Assembly: GCA_028821605.1 (NCBI GenBank)
Contig: JAPPFM010000048.1
Coordinates: forward strand, 1-64,000
Direction of reading: 5' to 3'
Length of the DNA stretch: 64,000 bases
DNA from: Candidatus Poribacteria bacterium
GTDB lineage: Bacteria; Poribacteria; WGA-4E; WGA-3G
Shown: piece after piece, positions 17,498-25,528 of the stretch
How the letters are laid out: each line of letters begins with the position of its first letter
Position numbering within the stretch: position 1 is the stretch's first letter
Position numbers and translations under genes: made by a program
Notes under the pieces: generated by a model
Seen by the model: the letters and a program-made list of their open reading frames with translations, nothing else
Database searches by the model: none
Told to the model about the DNA's origin: nothing

Positions 17498-19152
17498 TGA
17501 GGTCCTATCTCCCCTTCCTTTTTTTGATATGTGCCCTCCTCGGATCGTCTGTAGCGGATTCTGTCACCTTCGTTGAAGTCGCTGAAGAATCTGGGATTCG
17601 CTTTACACATACTGACGGTAAGAGCGGCAAACGCCTTTTTAATGAGCAATACGGATCGGGCGGTGGTTTCTTCGATTACGATAACGACGGAGATATCGAT
17701 ATTTATCTTATCAATACCCGTCCGCAGAAAGAACAGGTGGACGCTGCACTACCTACGAATGTCCTCTACCGCAACAATGGTGATGGCTCATTTACAGATG
17801 TCACCCATGTCGCAGGCGTGGGTGATACCGGTTACGGTGTCGGTGCAACCACTGGCGATTATGATAACGACGGCGACATAGACCTCTATTTAACGAACTT
17901 TGGACCCAATACTCTCTATCGGAACAATGCAGATGGCACCTTCACAGATGTCGCAGCGTCTGCACAGGTCGCAGATACCGGATGGGGGACGAGTTGTGCC
18001 TTTGCTGACTTTGACAACGACGGGTTTCTTGAACTCTATGTGAGCAATTACGCCAAATACACCCCTGATGCAGATAAACCGTGTCATCGACACGACATTC
18101 CTGTCTATTGCGGTCCGAGTTCTTATCCACCCCAGCCAGATCTGTTTTATTATAACAATGGAGATGGCACTTTTACGAACCTAACCGAACAAAGCGGCTT
18201 GTTGAATGTACCTGCCGCACACGGTCTCGGTGTTGCTGTCGGAGACAGTGATAACGATGGTGACGCTGACATCTACGTCGCCAACGATCAGGATTTTAAT
18301 TTCCTCTTCCAAAACCGTGGGGACGGCACCTTTGAAGAAATTGGATTGCTTTCTGGGGTTAGCTGCAGTGATATGGGAGAAGCGGAAGCGGGAATGGGAG
18401 TCGCCTTTGCAGACTACGATAACGACGGTAGATTGGATATCACGGTGAGCAACTTTCAGAATGAGACGAATACTCTCTATCACAATGAAGGCGACAATTT
18501 TTTCATTGATGCCACGATTCCTGCAGGCGTTGCTGAACACACGCATCGCTATCTCGGTTGGGGTATCGGCTTTTTTGATTACGATAACGACGGTTACAAG
18601 GATATATTCGTCGCGAACGGACATACAATGGACAACATCGCCGAGGTCGATCGGTCTACGACGACACCGCAGCAGAACCTACTCTTTCGGAATTTAGGCG
18701 ATGGTCGCTTTACGGATGTCACAGCACAGATGGGAGAAGGCTTCGCATTGCTTAAGACGAGCCGCGCCGCTGCTTTCGGCGATTACGACAACGATGGCGA
18801 CATCGATATCCTCGTCACAAACTGGAACCAAACCGCTGACCTTCTGAGGAACGAGGGTGGAAACCGAAATAACTGGATACAGGTGAAAGCGGTCGGCACA
18901 AAAAGCAACCGTTCTGCTATTGGCGCGCGCATCAAGGTTGTTGCCGGTGAACTCACACAATACGCAGAGGTAAAGAGTAGTGGAAGCTATCTCGCGTTCA
19001 GTGACTTTCGCGTTCACTTCGGACTGAAAGACGCTGACAACATTGATTTGTTGGAAATTCGTTGGCCCAGTGGAGTAGTTGACACTGCGACTAATCTTTC
19101 AGTGAACCAAAGGTTTATTGCGGTTGAAGGTGAAAAAATCGTCTCGGAATAG
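17497..19152 (+). CDS. Exported VCBS/FG-GAP repeat protein with ASPIC/UnbV C-terminus (CRTAC1-like)
   Basis: A 551-residue protein with a signal peptide (LPFLFLICALLGSSVA). It has seven or so FG-GAP/VCBS blades carrying calcium-loop motifs such as DYDNDGDIDIYL, DSDNDGDADIYV and DYDNDGYKDIFV, consistent with an integrin-like propeller. The last 110 residues (NNWIQVKAVGTKSNRSAIGARI and following) are an ASPIC/UnbV domain. It lies downstream of, and overlaps by one base, the TPR gene. The likely location is outside the inner membrane. It lacks the W-x-x-[IV]-K tail seen on other exported proteins here. Confidence 0.92.
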   Translation: MRSYLPFLFLICALLGSSVADSVTFVEVAEESGIRFTHTDGKSGKRLFNEQYGSGGGFFDYDNDGDIDIYLINTRPQKEQVDAALPTNVLYRNNGDGSFTDVTHVAGVGDTGYGVGATTGDYDNDGDIDLYLTNFGPNTLYRNNADGTFTDVAASAQVADTGWGTSCAFADFDNDGFLELYVSNYAKYTPDADKPCHRHDIPVYCGPSSYPPQPDLFYYNNGDGTFTNLTEQSGLLNVPAAHGLGVAVGDSDNDGDADIYVANDQDFNFLFQNRGDGTFEEIGLLSGVSCSDMGEAEAGMGVAFADYDNDGRLDITVSNFQNETNTLYHNEGDNFFIDATIPAGVAEHTHRYLGWGIGFFDYDNDGYKDIFVANGHTMDNIAEVDRSTTTPQQNLLFRNLGDGRFTDVTAQMGEGFALLKTSRAAAFGDYDNDGDIDILVTNWNQTADLLRNEGGNRNNWIQVKAVGTKSNRSAIGARIKVVAGELTQYAEVKSSGSYLAFSDFRVHFGLKDADNIDLLEIRWPSGVVDTATNLSVNQRFIAVEGEKIVSE

Positions 19153-19167
19153 AATTTTTATTTTTTC

Positions 19168-19196
19168 TTGACAAAAATAATGACATAATATATTAT
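19168..19196 (+). promoter_or_regulatory. Strong predicted promoter with long leader
   Basis: TTGACA (19168-19173), a 17-base spacer, TATTAT (19191-19196). It directs transcription toward the LamG gene 634 bases away, leaving an unusually long leader or a separate small RNA. Confidence 0.65.
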
Positions 19197-19202
19197 TTCG
19201 TA

Positions 19203-19829
19203 ACATAACGTGGTTATTATCACTTCCGCATTAGCTTTCTTATATCACGGGTCAAACTTGTATCTGTGAACGGTGAAAGGTCGATGCGAAGTGTATAATA
19301 AGTTATAGTAGTTAAGACCACGGGAAATTCCTTCCCAGTGTTTTGGTCTGTGGTGAGATAGAAACACTGTGAAGAAACTCCCATGGAATATCAAGCAAAA
19401 CTGCCGAGTGCTTAACCTGTTTAGGCAGCAACTTAAGGCATTGGAACTGCCCTGTGTAAATTTACCAAGGAGGCGTTCCTATTTGCTTTTACTTATTTAG
19501 ACAGATTTGTCCGAAAAAGGTTCAATTCTTCCGCTAAATTTTTACCAAGATAGTGTTGTATCTCATTTTTTACTCATCTCACTATTGATGGTTTTGTAGC
19601 AAGACAACTTATCGCTGTAGCGACACGTCATAAATCGCGCTACGAGAAATACTTGCCAGCGCGATGTTAGACTGTTATTTTTATGGGCAATCCATATACT
19701 TACTGCAGTTTGAAAACGAGCGAATTGGATCGTCCGAATTAAAGTTAATGCGGATAACACAAACCTACGTTCTTGTAACGCATTGGTGTGTTATTTGCTA
19801 TTGAAATCCACTAAAGGAGGATAATTTAA
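19203..19829 (+). other. Long gene-free leader with possible structured RNA
   Basis: No credible ORF. Within 19315-19368, AGACC pairs with GGTCT (19315-19319/19345-19349) around an inner hairpin GGGAA/TTCCC (19322-19326/19332-19336). AGTGTTT (19337-19343) can pair with AAACACT (19362-19368), giving either a pseudoknot or alternative folds. CTGCC/GGCAG pairing follows near 19410-19435. It could be a 5' regulatory leader of the LamG gene or a small RNA; I do not recognise a known class. Confidence 0.4.
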
Positions 19830-20663
19830 GTGAAACTGTTTATTTCAATACTTGCCATTGCTGTGTTGACGATTGGCATTTCAATTTCTGCGTTCGCAGA
19901 CCTAAATGACGGAGTCGTCGCTGCGTGGACCTTTGACGATGGCAAGGTAACGGATGCCGTTGGAAAGGCACACGGTAAACTCTTTAAGGGAGCTAAAATC
20001 ACAGGGGATGGCAAATTTGGCAAGGCATTGGATGTTGACGGAAATGACGACACACGTGCCGATATTGAATTCAACGATGCTCTTGAAAAAGTGATTGAGG
20101 GAGCGCATACCGTTTCTTATTGGCTCTATGTCCGAGAAGGTAGAGACCACTCCGGCGTTTGGAAGGGTGCAAAGGTCGGTTGGGGTGCAAACTTCACCTT
20201 CCGTATGGTAACGACCAGTAGTACCGGTCTGACGTGGGGAACCTGCAGTGCAGGTGCCGAAAATTGGTTCGCTACGGATGGTGCCATTGAGGCCGATAAG
20301 TGGTTCCATCTCTGTCAAACGGTAGATGGTAAAGAGGCAATTGGATACGTAACGCCAGAGGGCGGGAAAACCGAAATACCTGCCAGCGGTCAATCGAACC
20401 CGAGAGCCGCCGCGGAACCCTATGTTCTGTTCCCAGATCGTCCTTTGGAACTCGGTGCAGGTCGAGGTCTCGGTGGTAATGATGGCAACGATACGTTCCT
20501 TGATGGCATCATCGATGATGTTATCATCTGGGACCGTGCGCTCTCTGAAGCTGAAGTAGAGGAACTCGGAAGTGGCAAACGTCCAGATAAGGCACTCGCT
20601 GTGAAAGCGGAGGGAAAATTAGCCACGACGTGGGGCAAGGTCAAATCCTATCACCACCGTTAA
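19830..20663 (+). CDS. Exported LamG-like (concanavalin-type) protein with W-x-x-[IV]-K tail
   Basis: A 277-residue protein starting at GTG 19830 with AAGGAGG 9 bases upstream. Signal peptide: LFISILAIAVLTIGISISAFA. The body is a LamG/jelly-roll fold of about 210 residues (start GVVAAWTFDDGKVTDAVG, end FLDGIIDDVIIWDRALSEAEVEEL), a carbohydrate- or protein-binding module. The C-terminus is GKLATTWGKVKSYHHR, the tail motif shared with five other exported proteins here. A tandem paralog follows. Confidence 0.9.
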   Translation: MKLFISILAIAVLTIGISISAFADLNDGVVAAWTFDDGKVTDAVGKAHGKLFKGAKITGDGKFGKALDVDGNDDTRADIEFNDALEKVIEGAHTVSYWLYVREGRDHSGVWKGAKVGWGANFTFRMVTTSSTGLTWGTCSAGAENWFATDGAIEADKWFHLCQTVDGKEAIGYVTPEGGKTEIPASGQSNPRAAAEPYVLFPDRPLELGAGRGLGGNDGNDTFLDGIIDDVIIWDRALSEAEVEELGSGKRPDKALAVKAEGKLATTWGKVKSYHHR

Positions 20664-20688
20664 GTACGATTGAGAATCTGAAAACATC

Positions 20689-20718
20689 GCAGATTTGTGG
20701 AATTCTCCACAAATCTGC
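20689..20718 (+). repeat. Perfect 13-bp inverted repeat between the LamG genes
   Basis: GCAGATTTGTGGA (20689-20701) and TCCACAAATCTGC (20706-20718) are exact reverse complements around ATTC. It lies 26 bases after one LamG gene and 35 bases before the next. There is no T-run, so it may be an mRNA-stabilising or attenuating hairpin. Confidence 0.8.
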
Positions 20719-20752
20719 TCAATTAGGCTTAAAACAATAAGGAGCTTTTATT

Positions 20753-21597
20753 ATGAAGCAGATTGTCTGTTTTTCATTTTAGCACTTATGGTATTCAGTG
20801 CCAACAGTTACGCCGAGCTTGAAGATGGTCTCGTTTCTGTCTGGAACTTTGACGACGGGTCAGCGAATGATTCCGTCGGAGACAACGATGGCGAATTCAT
20901 GAACGGTGCCAGCACTGCAGACGGTCGTCACGGGATGGCACTCAACCTTGACAATCCCGAGAATCCCGCGACCGGTGAAAACACCGGACAATATGTTGAA
21001 ATCCCTTCCGCTGCAAGCCTTGAAAAAGAAGATGGGGTTTTCTCTGTCTCCTTGTGGGTTAACGTCAGGGAAGGCGGCGGCAGAGACCACGCCGCGATGT
21101 TCTTCAAAGGCGACAAGGTCGGTTGGGGCGATCACTTCATGGTGCGGATGTGTACGACAAGTGATACCAACATGACCTGGGGCAGCTGCTGGGCAGGCAG
21201 TGAAGGTTGGTTCGCTACCAACGATGTTTACGCAGTAGATGAATGGGTGCACGTCGCTTACGTTGTTAATGGTTCAGAAGCCACAGCGTATGTGACCTCA
21301 TCTGTCACCGATGGTACTGTGGTCCCTCCCAGTGGACAGTCCAATCCAAGGTCAATTGAGACACCGCTTCGGACGTTCCCGGAGCGTCCGGTTGAAATCG
21401 GTGTTGGACGGCAAGTCGGTGGCAATGCAGGCAACGACTTCTGGCTTGATGGTATGATTGACGAGGTCTACTTTTGGGAACGTGCGCTTAGCGAAGACGA
21501 AGTCAAGGAACTCGCTGATGGTGCGACTGTTGGTGCGACCGTCAATGTGGAAGCACGAGGAAAACTCGCTACCACATGGGCGCACATCAAGAAATGA
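20753..21597 (+). CDS. LamG-like exported protein with apparent frameshift in the signal peptide
   Basis: Paralog of the preceding LamG protein: GLVSVWNFDDGSANDSVGDN near the start, WLDGMIDEVYFWERALSEDEV near the end, and the tail GKLATTWAHIKK. AAGGAG lies upstream of ATG 20753, which reads MKQIVCFSF and then hits TAG at 20780. The downstream frame reads FFILALMVFSANSYAELEDG, a perfect signal-peptide remainder. One extra T in the five-T run at 20770-20774 would join them into one continuous exported protein. In the database frame an unlikely upstream TTG 20695 start exists. It is either a sequencing indel, a recent frameshift, or slippage at the T-run. The rest of the gene is intact. Confidence 0.8.
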
Positions 21598-21624
21598 TAA
21601 GGTGTCATTAACCTAAGACAAAGA

Positions 21625-21655
21625 GGCTCCGGATTTCATAATCCAGAGCCTTTTT
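21625..21655 (+). terminator. Rho-independent terminator after the LamG pair
   Basis: GGCTC (21625-21629) and GGATT (21631-21635) pair with AATCC (21640-21644) and GAGCC (21646-21650), with a single-base mismatch between the stems, followed by TTTTT. Confidence 0.9.
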
Positions 21656-21691
21656 GTTTATCAGGGACATCAGTGTCGGAGGAAAGACACA

Positions 21692-22072
21692 ATGGAAGAT
21701 TATTACGGCATTGGAGAGGTTTTCGTTAAAGTTGCAAACCTTGAGCGAGCAGCGAAGTTTTATCGGGATCTGCTCGGATTTGAGGTGGTGGAGCGGAACA
21801 ATCGACAACTCTATATCTACTTGGAAAATGGACATCTTGTCCTCAAAGAAGCCGGAAGTTCAGGGCACGACGCGGGCGGTCCTATGCATTTCGCCTTTGT
21901 GACAAGCACCGAGCGGATTAACCAACTCGCTGAACAGTTCGCAACGCTACCTTATCGGACCCGTGGTCCTTTTGATTTTGACGACCCGCGCGGCAAGTGC
22001 CGGGCTTTCTTCATCTTTGATCCAGACGGAAATGAAATTGAGTTTAATGATCTTTACTGTCCAACCGATTAG
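21692..22072 (+). CDS. VOC-family (glyoxalase/bleomycin-resistance fold) protein
   Basis: A 126-residue protein of the vicinal oxygen chelate superfamily, with two beta-alpha-beta-beta-beta modules: FVKVANLERAAKFYRDLLGF, and the C-terminal FFIFDPDGNEIEFNDLY with the metal-ligand glutamate. It may be a glyoxalase, dioxygenase or isomerase; substrate unknown. A GGAGG RBS precedes ATG 21692. A PhyH-family gene follows after 17 bases and is probably cotranscribed. Confidence 0.88.
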   Translation: MEDYYGIGEVFVKVANLERAAKFYRDLLGFEVVERNNRQLYIYLENGHLVLKEAGSSGHDAGGPMHFAFVTSTERINQLAEQFATLPYRTRGPFDFDDPRGKCRAFFIFDPDGNEIEFNDLYCPTD

Positions 22073-22089
22073 ATCAAGGAAAACCTAAA

Positions 22090-22884
22090 ATGCTAACCCA
22101 TTCAGAAATTGACGCTTTTGTCGAAAACGGATACATCATTCGTAAGGGAGCACTCCCCGAAACAGACATTCAAATCTACCGAAGTGCTATTGATCGGATA
22201 CTCCATAAGTGCCGTATTGAAAGGCTACACGCCGATCACCTACGCTACATAGATGGCGAACGCGACGACATTTGGGGTGTCAATAACATTTTCCACCCAA
22301 GCATTCGTGAGGAAGCACTTGTGGACGCGCTTGCGCACCCGCAGATATTAGATGTTATTGAAGCACTTATTGGGGAAAGATTAAGGTATCACCTCTGTAC
22401 CCTTCTTGTGAGTTCCGAGCGGAAACCGTATCACATTAACTGGCACCGAGATTCAGCACCGGACGGAGAAGTGCCTCTTGAAACCCTTCTTGGTCGACTC
22501 AGAAGCCACGTGCAGCTCAACGGTGCCCTCTATGACGATGAGACGCTTTACATCGTGCCGGGGAGCCATAGACGTGAACTCACTGATGCAGAACGCGCAG
22601 TCATACAGCAAACGCCAAAGGCGGCGATGCCGAATCAACTGGTCGTCAAACTAAACGCTGGCGATATCGTCTTTTACAATTCGAGTCTGCTCCACAAAGG
22701 CTGCAACCTTACGGAGTCAAAACGGCAGACGCTCCACTATGCCGTTCTCACTGCTCCATCGGAAAACGAACCTGCAAACCCAGAGAGTCCAACCAGCCAA
22801 GAATGGCTCAATGACCCCTCCTTTCTGGACAGTCTTCCCGAGCGACTCAAACCGCTTTTTGACAATTGGCTGAAATATGGATAG
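22090..22884 (+). CDS. Phytanoyl-CoA dioxygenase family Fe(II)/2-oxoglutarate oxygenase
   Basis: A 264-residue PhyH-family enzyme with an intact metal site: H-x-D in INWHRDSAPDG, the distal histidine in SSLLHKGCNLTE, and the arginine in SKRQTLHYAV. The N-terminus LTHSEIDAFVENGYIIRKGAL is the usual family start. It is paired with a VOC protein, so they may act on the same small molecule. Its stop lies just before the bidirectional palindrome at 22893-22919. Confidence 0.9.
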   Translation: MLTHSEIDAFVENGYIIRKGALPETDIQIYRSAIDRILHKCRIERLHADHLRYIDGERDDIWGVNNIFHPSIREEALVDALAHPQILDVIEALIGERLRYHLCTLLVSSERKPYHINWHRDSAPDGEVPLETLLGRLRSHVQLNGALYDDETLYIVPGSHRRELTDAERAVIQQTPKAAMPNQLVVKLNAGDIVFYNSSLLHKGCNLTESKRQTLHYAVLTAPSENEPANPESPTSQEWLNDPSFLDSLPERLKPLFDNWLKYG

Positions 22885-22892
22885 CCGTGGTA

Positions 22893-22919
22893 GTAGGGGC
22901 TGGGTAACCCAGCCCCTAC
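22893..22919. repeat. Perfect palindrome between convergent genes
   Basis: GTAGGGGCTGGGT (22893-22905) and ACCCAGCCCCTAC (22907-22919) are exact reverse complements with a 1-base centre. The stop codon of the minus-strand methyltransferase (22916-22918) lies inside it. A related palindrome with one bulge is at 52609-52636. It probably serves as a bidirectional terminator and is also a dispersed repeat. Confidence 0.8.
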
Positions 22920-23644
22920 ACTTTATGGCAAATCATCGCGGTAATCCAACAGAACCTCTTGAGGAATGAAAGACGTTTGAGGAGAGATGTGTCAATCGCT
23001 TTGAAAACGCGGAGGGTCCACCTATAGAACAGTGGAATGGTAATACATTTCTGCCAGAACAGTGCACTCACCGCAGTGAGATGAAATTCACGATGCTCTA
23101 ACTGCTCAAATTCAGCACCGACTGTTTCAATGTCCCGCATTGAAAAATAACGCAGCTTGCCAGAATACTTAAGAAACATTTTTCGATACAGCCACACCGC
23201 TGGGTGGTAGCGCATGTTTTCCATGAAGATCGCCTTACCCCCCGGCTTGAGAACACGATAGCACTCTTTCGCAATGTGGCTATGTTCTGTAAAAACCAGT
23301 ACAGATTTGGAGATAATAAAATCAAAGGTATTGTCCGGAAAGGCGAGGTGCATCGCGTCCATCAGTGCAAAATTAACTTCCTCAGCAACGTTGTGTTCCG
23401 TGGCTCGCGCTTGTGCTTCAGCGAGTCGAAAAGGTAGTAAGTCTATTCCAACAACAGAAGCACCGCGTTTCGCCAGTAGTGTTGCGGTCCCGCCTGTGCC
23501 GGTGCCGAGTTCAAGGATCCTTTTCCCTTCCAAGGTCCCCATTTTCGGAAGGACGTACTCGAAAACAGGGAGATAGAAATCTTCCCACCAGAGCAGAAGG
23601 TCTGTTTCAACACTATCGGAACGCGGTGCCTCAGATGCCAGCAA
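22916..23644 (-). CDS. Class I SAM-dependent methyltransferase
   Basis: A 242-residue methyltransferase of the Methyltransf_11 type. SAM motif I is ILELGTGTGGTA, the acidic residue after strand 2 is in VVGIDLLPFRL, motif III-like FALMDAMHLAFPDNTFD, and the post-motif CYRVLKPGGKAIF. The start is TTG 23644, 2 bases after the upstream gene's stop, so coupling is likely; no earlier in-frame start exists. The C-terminal 60 residues are basic and aromatic. Substrate unknown. Confidence 0.87.
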   Translation of the reverse strand: MLASEAPRSDSVETDLLLWWEDFYLPVFEYVLPKMGTLEGKRILELGTGTGGTATLLAKRGASVVGIDLLPFRLAEAQARATEHNVAEEVNFALMDAMHLAFPDNTFDFIISKSVLVFTEHSHIAKECYRVLKPGGKAIFMENMRYHPAVWLYRKMFLKYSGKLRYFSMRDIETVGAEFEQLEHREFHLTAVSALFWQKCITIPLFYRWTLRVFKAIDTSLLKRLSFLKRFCWITAMICHKV

Positions 23645-23646
23645 AC

Positions 23647-24405
23647 CTAAATTTTCCCCATCTTTCGTAGATTTTCAATGCAACGCTCAGCACACTCAAT
23701 CGGCGGATAGGCGTAACTTTCCTGCTCAACGATGTACCATTCGGTGCCACCGACGGTTTCACAGGCACGGAACACAGCGTCCCACGGAATTTCGCCTTCA
23801 CCTACGTTTGCTTTGTCATTCGTGGCGGAATACTCTTTAAGATGCACCACTTTGGATCTACCGGGGTAGCGTTCAATAAAAGATACAGGATCGGCACCGG
23901 CGCGAAGGGCATGACCGATGTCAATTTGCATCACGACATCATCGCGGGTGTTACTGCCGAATATATCCCATGGTATCTCGCCATCCATGGGTGTAAATTC
24001 ACCCGTGTGGTTGTGATAACCGGTGAACATCCCCTGGTCAGCGATTTTTTCAGCAATGCCATTGAAAACTTCTGATGTATCGAGCCATGCTTGCCGAGAA
24101 CCTTGGTATTCTCCGGGTAATCCAGGTACAATCAGATACGGGTTGCCGAGGTTCTGATTGAACTCAACCGTCTTAGGGAGTTCATCACCGAGAAGTGTGT
24201 TTATCCCTGTATGTGTCCCAGCAACTTTCAATCCAAGGTCATCGCACATCCCGCGTAATTCTTCGGCAGTCCGGTCATAGTAACCAGCAAACTCAACACC
24301 ATCATAACCCATCTGTGCGACAGCTTGGAGCGTCAAAGATAAGTCACCAGCACAATCGTCTCTGACGGAATACAGTTGTAATGCGATCGGGATTCTATCG
24401 CTCAT
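23647..24405 (-). CDS. Sugar phosphate isomerase/epimerase (xylose isomerase-like TIM barrel)
   Basis: A 252-residue AP_endonuc_2 fold protein, with family landmarks ALQLYSVRDDCAGDL at the start, YDGVEFAGYYD, MQIDIGHALRAGADP, and VHLKEYSA. These carry the Glu, Asp and His positions for the divalent metal. Relatives act on inositol or rare sugars; substrate unknown. GGAG lies upstream of ATG 24405. It forms a minus-strand unit with an oxidoreductase gene 53 bases upstream. Confidence 0.9.
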   Translation of the reverse strand: MSDRIPIALQLYSVRDDCAGDLSLTLQAVAQMGYDGVEFAGYYDRTAEELRGMCDDLGLKVAGTHTGINTLLGDELPKTVEFNQNLGNPYLIVPGLPGEYQGSRQAWLDTSEVFNGIAEKIADQGMFTGYHNHTGEFTPMDGEIPWDIFGSNTRDDVVMQIDIGHALRAGADPVSFIERYPGRSKVVHLKEYSATNDKANVGEGEIPWDAVFRACETVGGTEWYIVEQESYAYPPIECAERCIENLRKMGKI

Positions 24406-24458
24406 AAAATTCTCCAGATGCTCCTGTAGGCGCGATTTGGAAACGCGCTTATATTCGT

Positions 24459-25478
24459 TTACGCCATCGGCAAGTTGACAACCTGCCCACTATCTGCTGA
24501 CACCAAACCGGCTTCGAGGATTTCTTGGGCATCCCGACTCACTTTGGGGCTGCACAAGCCTTCAATGGGTTCGCCTGTCTCTAAGCAGTGAATGAAGTAT
24601 TCTGCGGCGTTACGTCTGCCCTCTGGAAGTGGTTCAGGTGTTATCACTTCGGCATCGCTACCTGCCGGATGCAGGTGTACTTCGTTTCCACTAACCATCA
24701 GCGCGCCCTCAGTGCCATAAACCACAGGATTCGGTGTGACATAACCGACTTTCTGTGTCCAAGACGCTTCCGTAATCCCGAAGGCATTGCCGTATTTCAT
24801 GACAATGACAGCGTTATCGTCGGGAATTGGGTAGTCTTTGACGAAGGTGCCGCGGAAGGCGGTCACTTGCTGCGGCGTGCCAAGGAGGTAAGCACACATA
24901 TCGGCACAATAACAGCAGTAATCCATCAACGCACCAGCACCGTTTTTCTCTTCGTCATAGAGCCATTCATAGAAGTAGCGGGAGCATCCGATTTCCTTCG
25001 GTCCGTTGTGTGCAGAACGCCATTTGAAGTAGAAGACATCACCGATAGCACCGTCTTTGATAAGATCCATTGCGGTGTTGAGTGCTGGACTCCATGCAGT
25101 GGGCCAGTTCACCATCAACAAGGTGCCAGCGTTCTCGGCAGCAGCAAGCATCCGATCCGCTTGGGAGAGACGCGCCGCCATCGGTTTTTCTGAAACGACG
25201 TGGATACCCTTTGCCGCTGCAGCTTCAACAATATCAACACCAGCGTTGTTCTCGGCTGATGCTTGGAGGATGTCTAATTCCTCATTTTCCAGCATTTCTT
25301 GCCAAGAATTATAAACATTTTCAACACCGGTTTCTGAACTGAACTGAGAGCGTAATTCCGCATTGACATCACCTGCAGCGACAATTTCAACGTTTGGATG
25401 TGCCTGCCAGTGGCCAAGTTCACCCCAGACATGATCATGCACAAGAGATGCGAAGCCAATTCGATACGTTTTTGCCAT
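24459..25478 (-). CDS. Gfo/Idh/MocA family oxidoreductase
   Basis: A 339-residue NAD(P)-dependent dehydrogenase. Rossmann half: RIGFASLVHDHVWGELGHW, then VAAGDV and the catalytic-region VSEKPMAARLSQADRML. The C-terminal half (ECSRYFYEWLYDEEKNG-like region) is the usual GFO_IDH_MocA domain. ATG 25478 is preferred because AGGAGGG is 7 bases upstream; the frame opens two codons earlier. Together with the TIM-barrel isomerase it suggests catabolism of an inositol-like or modified sugar. TnpB lies upstream. Confidence 0.9.
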   Translation of the reverse strand: MAKTYRIGFASLVHDHVWGELGHWQAHPNVEIVAAGDVNAELRSQFSSETGVENVYNSWQEMLENEELDILQASAENNAGVDIVEAAAAKGIHVVSEKPMAARLSQADRMLAAAENAGTLLMVNWPTAWSPALNTAMDLIKDGAIGDVFYFKWRSAHNGPKEIGCSRYFYEWLYDEEKNGAGALMDYCCYCADMCAYLLGTPQQVTAFRGTFVKDYPIPDDNAVIVMKYGNAFGITEASWTQKVGYVTPNPVVYGTEGALMVSGNEVHLHPAGSDAEVITPEPLPEGRRNAAEYFIHCLETGEPIEGLCSPKVSRDAQEILEAGLVSADSGQVVNLPMA

Positions 25479-25528
25479 TAACAATCCCTCCTATAGGCAC
25501 GCTGTATTAGCGCGCAATGTGTATACAC

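Noticed and set aside
19563-19760. 65-residue minus-strand ORF in the LamG leader
   Set aside because: No RBS, no recognisable domain, and AT-rich chance composition.
19203-19829. Known RNA gene such as 6S RNA, tmRNA, SRP RNA or RNase P RNA
   Set aside because: No signature segments of these RNAs were found in the interval.
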